In this document: positions 1-6,038 of the stretch, one piece after another | How positions within the stretch are numbered: the stretch's first letter is position 1 | Layout of the letters: each line of letters begins with the position of its first letter | From: DATKLX01 sp035542155 | GTDB lineage: Bacteria > Chloroflexota > Anaerolineae > Anaerolineales > Anaerolineaceae | Direction: 5' to 3' | NCBI GenBank assembly: GCA_035542155.1 | Contig: DATKLX010000026.1 | Span: 1 to 8,967, forward strand | DNA length: 8,967 nucleotides | Notes under the pieces: model-generated | Database searches by the model: none | Seen by the model: the letters and a program-made list of their open reading frames with translations, nothing else | What the model was told of the DNA's origin: nothing | Translations under genes and position numbers: made by a program

Positions 1-1
1 C

Positions 2-943
2 TTCAAGGAGGAGCTGATCCCTGTAAATGCGGATAAATTCCTCTTTGTCCTCGCCCCGATTCTGACCGTATTCCCGGCCCTGATCATCACCGCCGTAGTA
101 CCCTGGGGCCCACAGGCCAACTTTTTTGGGCGGATGATCGATCTGGGTATCGCCGGCAATCTCAACGTCGGTGTGCTGTATATCCTGACGGTGACCTCGA
201 TCTCGGTCTACGGAATCACCCTGGCGGGCTGGTCATCCAACAATAAGTACGCCATGATGGGCGGGCTGCGCTCGACCGCGCAGATGATCAGCTACGAGCT
301 GGCCCTTGGGTTGGCTTTCATCGGACCCGTGTTGCTCAGCGGATCGCTGGGGTTGAACGACATCGTCATGGCACAGATCAAGTCAGTCCCGTATATTCTG
401 ATCCAGCCGGTAGGAGCGATCATTTTCATGATTGCCACAACCGCCGAGGTCAACCGCGCGCCTTTCGATATGCCCGAAGCCGAGCAGGAGCTGACCGCCG
501 GCTATCATAGCGAGTATTCGGGAATGAAATTTGCCCTCTTCTACATGGCCGAATATATCAAGATGATCGCCGTGAGCATGGTCGGCGCGACGCTCTACCT
601 GGGCGGGTACTGGGGTCCGTTTGTCGACCAGGTTCCCTGGTTGGGGCCGCTGTATCTGCTCGTCAAAGTGGTCATTTTGCTCTTTGGCCTGATCTGGATC
701 CGGGCGACCCTGCCGCGCATCCGCTATGACCGGCTGATGGCCTTTGGTTGGAAGGTTCTCTTCCCGCTTGGGCTGGCTAACGTCGCGGCAACCGCGGTGG
801 TCATCGTCCTGGCCCCGAACGCGCTGTGGATTATCCCGATCGTAACCGTGATCCTGACTTTTGCTTCGCTGCTTCTGGTGCCCAGGCCGCGAGTGGCCAG
901 GCGACCTGCCAATGAGGACGACAGCTTAATGGTAGTCGGATGA
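2..943 (+). CDS. nuoH: NADH-quinone oxidoreductase subunit H (5' partial)
   Basis: This is the membrane subunit of complex I that forms, with the peripheral arm, the quinone-binding chamber and the entry to the proton path. The reading frame is open from base 2 with no start, so the N-terminus (roughly the first transmembrane helix and first loop) lies upstream; 313 residues remain. An internal ATG at 134 is not the start, because the 44 codons before it encode typical NuoH sequence (FKEELIPVNADKFLFVLAPI). The family signature is clear at about 446-556: EVNRAPFDMPEAEQEL followed by AGYHSEYSGMKFALFYMAEY, the acidic quinone-site loop. The preceding helix region (NVGVLYILTV, GWSSNNKYAMMGGLR) is also conserved. 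About seven hydrophobic segments are visible, and the tail is short and charged (RPRVARRPANEDD). The next gene, nuoI, follows after 59 bp. Identity is secure; only the 5' end is missing. Confidence 0.97.
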   Translation, partial: FKEELIPVNADKFLFVLAPILTVFPALIITAVVPWGPQANFFGRMIDLGIAGNLNVGVLYILTVTSISVYGITLAGWSSNNKYAMMGGLRSTAQMISYELALGLAFIGPVLLSGSLGLNDIVMAQIKSVPYILIQPVGAIIFMIATTAEVNRAPFDMPEAEQELTAGYHSEYSGMKFALFYMAEYIKMIAVSMVGATLYLGGYWGPFVDQVPWLGPLYLLVKVVILLFGLIWIRATLPRIRYDRLMAFGWKVLFPLGLANVAATAVVIVLAPNALWIIPIVTVILTFASLLLVPRPRVARRPANEDDSLMVVG

Positions 944-953
944 ATTGCAGATG

Positions 954-986
954 AGACCCTAAGGGTTTCGAAAACTCTTAAGGTCT
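954..986 (+). repeat. Hairpin / palindrome in the nuoH-nuoI spacer
   Basis: AGACCCTAAGGGTTT (954-968) is complementary to AAACTCTTAAGGTCT (972-986) over 15 positions, with one C-A mismatch and one G-U pair, around a 3-nt loop (CGA). No T-run follows, so it is not a normal intrinsic terminator, and nuoI must be transcribed through it. It ends 16 nt before the nuoI ATG and leaves the ribosome binding region free. It may be an mRNA stability or processing element, or a copy of a dispersed palindromic (REP-like) repeat. The choice cannot be made from one copy. Confidence 0.7.
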
Positions 987-1002
987 GGATAGGGATAGGA
1001 GT

Positions 1003-1497
1003 ATGCTAAAAGGTTTGTTTGAAACGTTAAGATCCTTCCTTTTCGAGAAACCGGTGACGATCCAATACCCGGAGGAGAAACGCCCGGTGCGCACCCGCTT
1101 CCGCGGCCGCCACGTTTTGAAACGGTACGATAATGGTCTGGAGAAATGCATCGGCTGCGCGCTATGCGCGGCGGCCTGCCCCTCGGACGCGATTTTCGTC
1201 GAGGCAGCCGAGAATACCGACGAGGAGCGCTACTCGCCTGGCGAACGGTACGCCAGCACCTACGAGATCAATATGATCCGCTGCATCTTCTGCGGTTATT
1301 GTGAAGATGCCTGCCCAACCGAGGCGATCATTCTCGGCGATAATTACGAGCTGTCCTTCACCACCCGCGAAAGCTCGATCTATACCAAAGAGATGCTCAT
1401 CGAGCCGGTGCCGCAGGGCGGCCAGCCTACCCCTCAAAAAACTTCGCCGGGCGTCTTCACTCGCTCGATCCCGGTGATGCAGGATCCCAACGATTAG
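1003..1497 (+). CDS. nuoI: NADH-quinone oxidoreductase subunit I (2x[4Fe-4S] ferredoxin subunit)
   Basis: NuoI is the 8Fe ferredoxin-like subunit that carries electrons through clusters N6a and N6b to N2 near the quinone site; it sits on the cytoplasmic face against NuoH. The 164-residue product has two full CxxCxxCxxxCP motifs: C49, C52, C55, C59 (CIGCALCAAACP) and C94, C97, C100, C104 (CIFCGYCEDACP). The N-terminus MLKGLFETLRSFLFEKPVTI and the following QYPEEKRP match the family's amphipathic start and the tyrosine-proline segment. The C-terminal part, from about residue 135, is proline- and glutamine-rich and probably disordered. The ATG at 1003 is preceded by purine-rich AGGG (991-994, 8 nt away); the AGGAG at 997-1001 is too close (1 nt) to be the main binding site. 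All eight cluster ligands are present. Confidence 0.98.
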   Translation: MLKGLFETLRSFLFEKPVTIQYPEEKRPVRTRFRGRHVLKRYDNGLEKCIGCALCAAACPSDAIFVEAAENTDEERYSPGERYASTYEINMIRCIFCGYCEDACPTEAIILGDNYELSFTTRESSIYTKEMLIEPVPQGGQPTPQKTSPGVFTRSIPVMQDPND

Positions 1498-1501
1498 GAG
1501 G
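1496..1501 (+). promoter_or_regulatory. nuoJ ribosome binding site overlapping the nuoI stop
   Basis: AGGAGG at 1496-1501 is a near-ideal Shine-Dalgarno sequence, 7 nt before the nuoJ ATG at 1509. Its first two bases are the last two of the nuoI TAG stop codon (1495-1497). A ribosome terminating on nuoI therefore covers the nuoJ site, consistent with translational coupling. Confidence 0.85.
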
Positions 1502-1508
1502 CTTCGCG

Positions 1509-2027
1509 ATGACATCAGGCCAGATCTTGTTCATCTTTTTGGCGGCAGGTGCCGTGCTGGCTGCCATCGGCCTGCTCTTCAGCCGCAACGCGGTCTATGC
1601 TGCGCTCTTCCTGGTGGTCAATTTTGTCAGCGTTGCGATCCTATACCTGGTCTTGGGAGCGCCTTTTATCGCCCTGGCCCAAATCACGGTTTACGCAGGC
1701 GCGATCATGGTTCTGTTCTTGTTCGTCATCATGCTTCTGGGGGCGGAAAAGCTCCAGGTGGGCGAGGTTTACCCCTGGCAGCGGCCCCTGGCAGTCGTTC
1801 TGGGGATGCTTCTATTTGGCGAGGTTCTCTATCTTGCCGTGTTCCGCGGCGGGCTCAACATTCCCCTCCCCGCCCCGGAAGCGGGCTATGGCACGCCCAA
1901 TGGGGTCGGCCTGGAGCTTTTCAATCATTACCTGCTGCCTTTTGAAGTGACTTCGGTGCTGCTCCTGGTCGCCCTGGTAGGTGCAGTGGTGCTCACCCGC
2001 TCGGGCAAAATTCGCGGCCGGTCGTAA
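1509..2027 (+). CDS. nuoJ: NADH-quinone oxidoreductase subunit J
   Basis: NuoJ is a small membrane subunit (ND6 homologue) between the quinone module and the pumps; its third helix is the hinge thought to relay conformational or water-wire changes. The product has 172 residues with about five hydrophobic segments. The hallmark is in segment 3, residues 59-76: QITVYAGAIMVLFLFVIM. It contains Y62, in the region of the known pi-bulge helix, and the near-invariant YAGA-MVLFLFVIML pattern. The upstream AALFLVVNFVSVAILYLVLGAPF and the last helix (FEVTSVLLLVALVGAVVLT) also fit the family. The region between segments 4 and 5 (about residues 113-140) is a Gly/Pro-rich loop of ordinary length. The start is set by AGGAGG 7 nt upstream. 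The gene follows nuoI by 11 bp and precedes nuoK by 16 bp. Confidence 0.96.
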   Translation: MTSGQILFIFLAAGAVLAAIGLLFSRNAVYAALFLVVNFVSVAILYLVLGAPFIALAQITVYAGAIMVLFLFVIMLLGAEKLQVGEVYPWQRPLAVVLGMLLFGEVLYLAVFRGGLNIPLPAPEAGYGTPNGVGLELFNHYLLPFEVTSVLLLVALVGAVVLTRSGKIRGRS

Positions 2028-2031
2028 TCGC

Positions 2032-2036
2032 GGAGG
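2032..2036 (+). promoter_or_regulatory. nuoK ribosome binding site (decides the start)
   Basis: GGAGG at 2032-2036 lies 7 nt before the ATG at 2044. It selects that ATG over an in-frame GTG at 1981, which lies inside nuoJ and would add 21 non-family residues. Confidence 0.85.
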
Positions 2037-2043
2037 AAATCTC

Positions 2044-2346
2044 ATGGTCCCCATCTCCTGGTACATTGGCCTCTCGATCACCCTGTTTACGCTCGGCGTG
2101 ATGGGCATCCTCACCCGGCGGAACGCCATCATCATCTTTATGTCACTGGAACTGATGTTCAATGCAGCGAACCTGGCGTTTGTCACTTTTGCGCTTTACT
2201 ACCATGCCTTGAGCGGGCAGATCTTCGTGTTCTTTGTGATGGCCGTCGCCGCCGCAGAGGTTGCGGTGGGGTTGGCGCTGATGGTGGCGATCTTCCGCAC
2301 CAAGGGCAGCATCGACGTCGATCAGGTCAGCAGCCTGAAGGGCTGA
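2044..2346 (+). CDS. nuoK: NADH-quinone oxidoreductase subunit K
   Basis: NuoK (ND4L homologue) is a three-helix membrane subunit that carries part of the central hydrophilic axis linking the quinone site to the antiporter-like subunits. The 100-residue product has the standard family length. The two essential membrane glutamates are at E36 (SLELMFNAANL) and E72 (AAAEVAVGLAL), the same positions known from the E. coli protein. Three hydrophobic segments cover about residues 5-23, 28-52 and 59-85, ending in the polar tail KGSIDVDQVSSLKG. The ATG at 2044 is chosen because GGAGG lies 7 nt upstream and the protein then begins in register with the family; an in-frame GTG at 1981 would start inside nuoJ. 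Neighbours nuoJ and nuoL are 16 and 25 bp away. Confidence 0.97.
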   Translation: MVPISWYIGLSITLFTLGVMGILTRRNAIIIFMSLELMFNAANLAFVTFALYYHALSGQIFVFFVMAVAAAEVAVGLALMVAIFRTKGSIDVDQVSSLKG

Positions 2347-2371
2347 GCCGGGTTTCTGGGAGGAGAAAAGG

Positions 2372-4426
2372 ATGCAAATCAACCTGTTTGGCCTGGCTCC
2401 CTGGGTGGTCTTTTTTCCTCTGCTCGGGCTGGTGATCAACCTGCTGGTGGGGAAAACCCTGGGGGAGAAATTTTCGGGGGGAATCGCCAGCCTTGCCGTG
2501 GGGGCTTCGTTCGTTGTCTCGGTTCTTCTGGCTCTCTCGCTGGCCGGTGACCCGCAGATGCACTATGTCAGGCTGGGTGACTGGATCACCGCCGGGCCGC
2601 TTTCGGTGGGTTGGGTTTTCCGCGTCGATACGCTCGCGGTGACGATGATGCTGGTCGTCTCCGGGGTAGGGACCTTGATCCACGTCTACTCGATTGGGTA
2701 CATGCACCACGACGTGCGCCACAATGGGGATCCGGGACGCTATACTCGCTTCTTCGTCTATCTCAATTTGTTTATCGCAGCGATGATGGTTCTGGTCAGC
2801 GCCGACAATTTCCTGATGATGTTTGTTGGCTGGGAGGGGGTGGGACTGTGTTCTTACCTGCTGATCGGGTTCTGGTTTGAGAAAGGCGCGGATGGGATCG
2901 GAAACGCCAGGGCGGCGAAGAAAGCCTTTATCGTCAACCGGATCGGAGATTTTGGCCTCCTGATCGCGCTGTTCCTGATCTTCGCCACCTTTGGCAGCTT
3001 GCAGTACGATGAGGTCTTTGCCAAAGTCATGCAGATCTCAGCGATCAATTCGCCGGTGATCGTATTGATCACCCTCTTTATGCTCCTCGCTGTGACCGGG
3101 AAGTCGGCGCAGGTGCCTTTATACGTCTGGCTCCCAGATGCAATGGCCGGTCCGACGCCGGTGTCGGCCCTGATCCATGCCGCGACGATGGTGACCGCCG
3201 GGGTTTACCTGGTGACCCGTTCGAACCCGTTATATTCCGCCGCGCCTGCGGCGCAGGCAGTTGTAGCCTGGGTTGGCGCGGCCACCGCGCTCTTTGCAGC
3301 GACGATTGCGGTGGCCCAGGCGGATATCAAAAAGGTGCTGGCCTATTCGACCATCAGCCAGTTGGGATATATGGTCGCCGCAGTGGGTATGGGCGCGTAC
3401 GCGGCGGGGATGTTCCACCTGGTGACCCACTCTTTCTTCAAAGCGCTGCTCTTCCTCGCGGCCGGCTCGGTCATCCTTGGAATGGAGCACGGGGAGGACG
3501 CCACGCAGCACGCTGCTCAGCGCCGGGCGGGGAAAGGGAGCAAAAAGCAGCAGCAGGCGCGAGCGAAAGAGCAGTTCGTCCAGGGGGCGCTGGTTTTTGA
3601 CGCTGAGCACGATGAGCAATTCGATCCCCAGGATATGTGGAATATGGGCGGCCTGCGCGAACGCCAGCCGGTGACGTTCTGGGTGTACCTGATCGGCGCG
3701 CTGGCCCTGGCAGGAATCTTTCCGCTCTCCGGGTTCTTTTCCAAAGACGAAATTTTAGGCGAGGCTTTCCGCCTCCAGCCGGGGATCTTCTGGGTGCTCC
3801 TGGTCGCCGCCTTCCTGACCGCTTTTTATATCGGCCGGCAGGTCTGCCTGGTATTCCTCGGCAAACCGCGCACGGAAGGTGCCTCGCGATCGCGGGAAAA
3901 CCCCTCAGTCATCCTGGTCCCGCTGGTGATCCTGGCGGCGCTGGCAGCCTTTGGCGGGGCGATCAACCTGCCCGGCGTGCAGTCGCTGGAGCACTGGCTG
4001 GAGCACACCATCGCGAACCTCGAACCGGGCCAGTTTTCCCTGCTCCTGGCCGGCGGCGCGCTGCTGGTCGCCGGGATGGGACTGCTCGTGGCCTGGGCAG
4101 TCTATGGCCAGGCTCCGCTGGCCAAGGCCCAACCCGATCCGTTGCGCCGCGCGCTTGGCCCGCTGTATATAGCCCTGGAGCACAAGTGGTGGGTCGACGA
4201 GCTGTATGATCGGATCATTGTTCGGCCATATAAAGGGCTGGCGGCGTTCCTCTCCTCAGGGGTGGATATGGGTGTAATCGATTATCTGGGGGACGCGCTG
4301 GCCCGCCTTACGGCCAGCCTGGCTGACGCGCTACGCCGCCTGCAGACCGGCCTGGTGCGTATGTACGCCCTGGCCTTCCTCTTCGGCGCTGTAGTGGTAT
4401 TGGCCTTCCTGGCATTTTCGAGATGA
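2372..4426 (+). CDS. nuoL: NADH-quinone oxidoreductase subunit L (antiporter-like proton pump)
   Basis: NuoL (ND5 homologue) is the distal antiporter-like pump of complex I, ending in the long lateral helix that runs along the membrane arm. The 684 residues exceed E. coli NuoL (613). The Proton_antipo_N part is at about residues 70-130 (PLSVGWVFRVDTLAVTMMLV) and the main antiporter domain at about 137-490. Key residues are E155 (GWEGVGLCSYLLIGFW), K244 (TGKSAQVPLYVWLPDAM), H269 (ALIHAATMV), K320/K321 (ADIKKVLAYSTISQLGYM), H349/H353/K357 (FHLVTHSFFKALL) and K458 (GFFSKDEIL). The lateral helix probably falls around 530-660 and a final helix at about 664-682. Much of the extra length is a charged insert at residues 372-420, described separately. 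A strong ribosome site (GGAGGAG, about 2359-2365) precedes the ATG. The catalytic layout appears complete. Confidence 0.97.
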   Translation: MQINLFGLAPWVVFFPLLGLVINLLVGKTLGEKFSGGIASLAVGASFVVSVLLALSLAGDPQMHYVRLGDWITAGPLSVGWVFRVDTLAVTMMLVVSGVGTLIHVYSIGYMHHDVRHNGDPGRYTRFFVYLNLFIAAMMVLVSADNFLMMFVGWEGVGLCSYLLIGFWFEKGADGIGNARAAKKAFIVNRIGDFGLLIALFLIFATFGSLQYDEVFAKVMQISAINSPVIVLITLFMLLAVTGKSAQVPLYVWLPDAMAGPTPVSALIHAATMVTAGVYLVTRSNPLYSAAPAAQAVVAWVGAATALFAATIAVAQADIKKVLAYSTISQLGYMVAAVGMGAYAAGMFHLVTHSFFKALLFLAAGSVILGMEHGEDATQHAAQRRAGKGSKKQQQARAKEQFVQGALVFDAEHDEQFDPQDMWNMGGLRERQPVTFWVYLIGALALAGIFPLSGFFSKDEILGEAFRLQPGIFWVLLVAAFLTAFYIGRQVCLVFLGKPRTEGASRSRENPSVILVPLVILAALAAFGGAINLPGVQSLEHWLEHTIANLEPGQFSLLLAGGALLVAGMGLLVAWAVYGQAPLAKAQPDPLRRALGPLYIALEHKWWVDELYDRIIVRPYKGLAAFLSSGVDMGVIDYLGDALARLTASLADALRRLQTGLVRMYALAFLFGAVVVLAFLAFSR
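3485..3631 (+). other. Charged, low-complexity insert within NuoL (residues 372-420)
   Basis: Between SVILGMEHGE and DMWNMGGLRERQP, where E. coli NuoL has only a short loop of about five residues before its MGGLR segment, this protein carries about 44 extra residues. They are Lys/Gln/Arg/Ala-rich in the middle (GKGSKKQQQARAKEQ) and acidic/His at both ends. The reading frame is intact and family motifs resume at once afterwards (K458 of FSKDEIL is offset by the same amount). It sits in a loop between membrane helices of the pump. NuoL and NdhF proteins of several phyla vary in length here; this one looks disordered. Confidence 0.75.
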
Positions 4427-4439
4427 AAATTCTTCAGCA

Positions 4440-4457
4440 CCCCACAGCTACCTGGGG
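4440..4457 (+). repeat. Small imperfect stem in the nuoL-nuoM spacer
   Basis: CCCCA (4440-4444) pairs with TGGGG (4453-4457); with a 2-nt bulge one further G-C pair forms, leaving a loop of four bases. It lies 13 nt after the nuoL stop. No T-run follows, so it is unlikely to terminate transcription; it could slow 3'-end decay of a processed nuoL transcript. Confidence 0.4.
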
Positions 4458-4458
4458 C

Positions 4459-4497
4459 AGGCAGAGCACACAGAGAAAAACTGAACCACGAAGATAC
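4459..4497 (+). repeat. Dispersed-repeat-like stretch in the nuoL-nuoM spacer
   Basis: The stretch has two CAGAG units (in GCAGAGCACACAGAG, 4461-4475), then AAAAACTGAA, then CCACGAAGATAC (4486-4497). The wording CACAGAG-AAAAACT-ACCACGAAGA resembles the simple intergenic repeats built of CACAGAG and CCACGAAGACAC units that I recall from many environmental bacterial genomes. Only one degenerate copy is present here, so the call rests on that resemblance. The rest of the 103-bp spacer (4427-4529) has no clear promoter and no ORF of note. Confidence 0.4.
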
Positions 4498-4518
4498 ATC
4501 GGTTCTCGCTCTTCCATT

Positions 4519-4522
4519 GAGG
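4519..4522 (+). promoter_or_regulatory. nuoM ribosome binding site (decides the start)
   Basis: GAGG at 4519-4522 lies 7 nt before the ATG at 4530 but only 1 nt before the in-frame TTG at 4524. The spacing favours the ATG. Confidence 0.7.
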
Positions 4523-4529
4523 CTTGTCT

Positions 4530-6026
4530 ATGAATTATCTGCTATCTTTGGTGACCTTTTTACCGCTCGTGGGCGCGATCATCATCCTCTTGATCCCCGA
4601 GGAGCGAAAGACTGTGATCCGATGGACGGCGCTGGTCGTCTCATCGATCGCATTTGTCCTTTCGCTGATCATCCTCTCCAGGTTTGATGCCACCGACCCC
4701 GGCCTGCAAATCGAGGTTTCCGTCCCCTGGGTGTCCATCGGCGGTTGGCTGGTCAGCTATCACCTCGGTGTAGACGGGATCAGCATCCTGCTCCTCCTCC
4801 TTACCACCTTCCTGTGCCCCATCGCCATTCTCTCCACCTGGGATTCGATCCAGGACCGCGTTCGCGACTTTATGAGCCTGTTCCTACTCCTCCAAACCGG
4901 AATGACCGGGGTATTCCTGGCCCAGGACCTGGTGCTGTTTTTCATTTTCTGGGAATTCACCCTGGTCCCGATGTATTTCCTGATCGGCATCTGGGGCAGC
5001 GCGGGCCGCCGATACGCCTCCTTCAAATTCTTTCTCTATACGATGACCGGCTCGGTTTTCCTCTTGTTGGGAATCGTCTGGTTGGGCGCCCGCTATGGAT
5101 CGTTCTCGCTCCCCGAGCTGACAGCCCGAGGTGGACTTTCCTACATCGAGCAGTTCTGGCTGTTCATCGCTTTCGCGGTGGCTTTTGCCGTCAAAACCCC
5201 GCTCTGGCCGCTGCACTCCTGGCTGCCGGACGCCCACGTCGAAGCCCCCACGGCAGGCTCGGTGATCCTGGCCGGTGTGATGCTGAAAATGGGCACCTAT
5301 GGCCTGGTGCGCTTCAACCTGACGCTCTTTCCCCAGGCTACGCTGCGCATCGCACCCTGGATGGCCGGGTTAGCCATCGTGGGGATCCTCTACGGAGCAG
5401 CGGTATCCTACATGCAGAAAGACATGAAGAAGCTGGTCGCGTTCTCATCGGTCAGCCATATGGGGTTTGTCGTTCTTGGGATGTTCGCCCTCAATCAGGC
5501 AGGGATCCAGGGCAGTATCCTGCAGATGGTCAACCACGGCCTGAGCACGGGCGCACTCTTCCTCCTGGTAGGGATGATCTACGAGCGCCGCCATACGCGA
5601 GACATGGACCAGATGGGTGGGATCTGGAGGGTCATGCCCCTGTACGGGGCGGTGACCCTCTACGTGGTCTTCTCGTCGATCGGGCTGCCGGCTTTAAACG
5701 GTTTCGTCGGCGAGTTCACAATTTTGCTCGGCACATTTACCTCCGGCACGCTTGGCCCCTGGTTCGCCGGCGTCGCCACACTGGGGGTGGTCCTGGCAGC
5801 GGTTTATCTACTGCACATGTATGAGAAGGTCTTTCTTGGGCCGGTTCGCCTGCTGGAGAACCAGCGTCTCAAAGACCTCAACTTCCGCGAAATTATCAGT
5901 TTCGCCCCGATTCTCGTCCTGATCCTGTGGATTGGGTTGTATCCAAAGCCGTTCTTCGACTTGATGAGCCCCGCGGTGGGCAAAGTAGTTGCCGCGCTTC
6001 AGACCAGCGCACTGGCATTGCACTGA
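4530..6026 (+). CDS. nuoM: NADH-quinone oxidoreductase subunit M (antiporter-like proton pump)
   Basis: NuoM (ND4 homologue) is the middle antiporter-like pump of the membrane arm. The 498 residues fit the family (about 490-510). The conserved set is in place: E142 (FIFWEFTLVPMYFLIG), K222 (FAVKTPLWPLHSWLPDAHVEAP), K300/K301 (QKDMKKLVAFSSVSHMGFV), H310, H336 (MVNHGLSTGALFLLVGM) and E395 (GLPALNGFVGEFTIL). These match E. coli E144, K234, H348 and E407 with a near-constant offset. About fourteen hydrophobic segments are visible. The start is the ATG at 4530; a TTG two codons earlier is in frame but too close to GAGG. This gene follows nuoL after the longest spacer in the operon (103 bp) and precedes nuoN by 12 bp. 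Confidence 0.97.
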   Translation: MNYLLSLVTFLPLVGAIIILLIPEERKTVIRWTALVVSSIAFVLSLIILSRFDATDPGLQIEVSVPWVSIGGWLVSYHLGVDGISILLLLLTTFLCPIAILSTWDSIQDRVRDFMSLFLLLQTGMTGVFLAQDLVLFFIFWEFTLVPMYFLIGIWGSAGRRYASFKFFLYTMTGSVFLLLGIVWLGARYGSFSLPELTARGGLSYIEQFWLFIAFAVAFAVKTPLWPLHSWLPDAHVEAPTAGSVILAGVMLKMGTYGLVRFNLTLFPQATLRIAPWMAGLAIVGILYGAAVSYMQKDMKKLVAFSSVSHMGFVVLGMFALNQAGIQGSILQMVNHGLSTGALFLLVGMIYERRHTRDMDQMGGIWRVMPLYGAVTLYVVFSSIGLPALNGFVGEFTILLGTFTSGTLGPWFAGVATLGVVLAAVYLLHMYEKVFLGPVRLLENQRLKDLNFREIISFAPILVLILWIGLYPKPFFDLMSPAVGKVVAALQTSALALH

Positions 6027-6038
6027 GAAAGGCAGGAC

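Noticed and set aside
1981..2043. Extended N-terminus for nuoK from a GTG at 1981
   Set aside because: The extra 21 residues lie within the nuoJ coding region and do not resemble NuoK; GGAGG at 2032-2036 points to the ATG at 2044, which gives the standard 100-residue length.
3637..4209. A 190-codon open frame inside nuoL in another reading frame
   Set aside because: It is rich in Arg, Gly, Pro and Ala, as expected from an off-frame reading of GC-rich DNA, has no family motif, and lies wholly within the well-supported nuoL frame.
4524..4529. TTG start for nuoM two codons upstream of the ATG
   Set aside because: GAGG would be only 1 nt from it; the ATG at 4530 has a proper 7-nt spacing.
4745..5824. 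A 359-codon open frame inside nuoM in another reading frame
   Set aside because: Composition (Arg/Pro/Gly/His) is that of a frame shadow, and nuoM in its own frame has every conserved residue.
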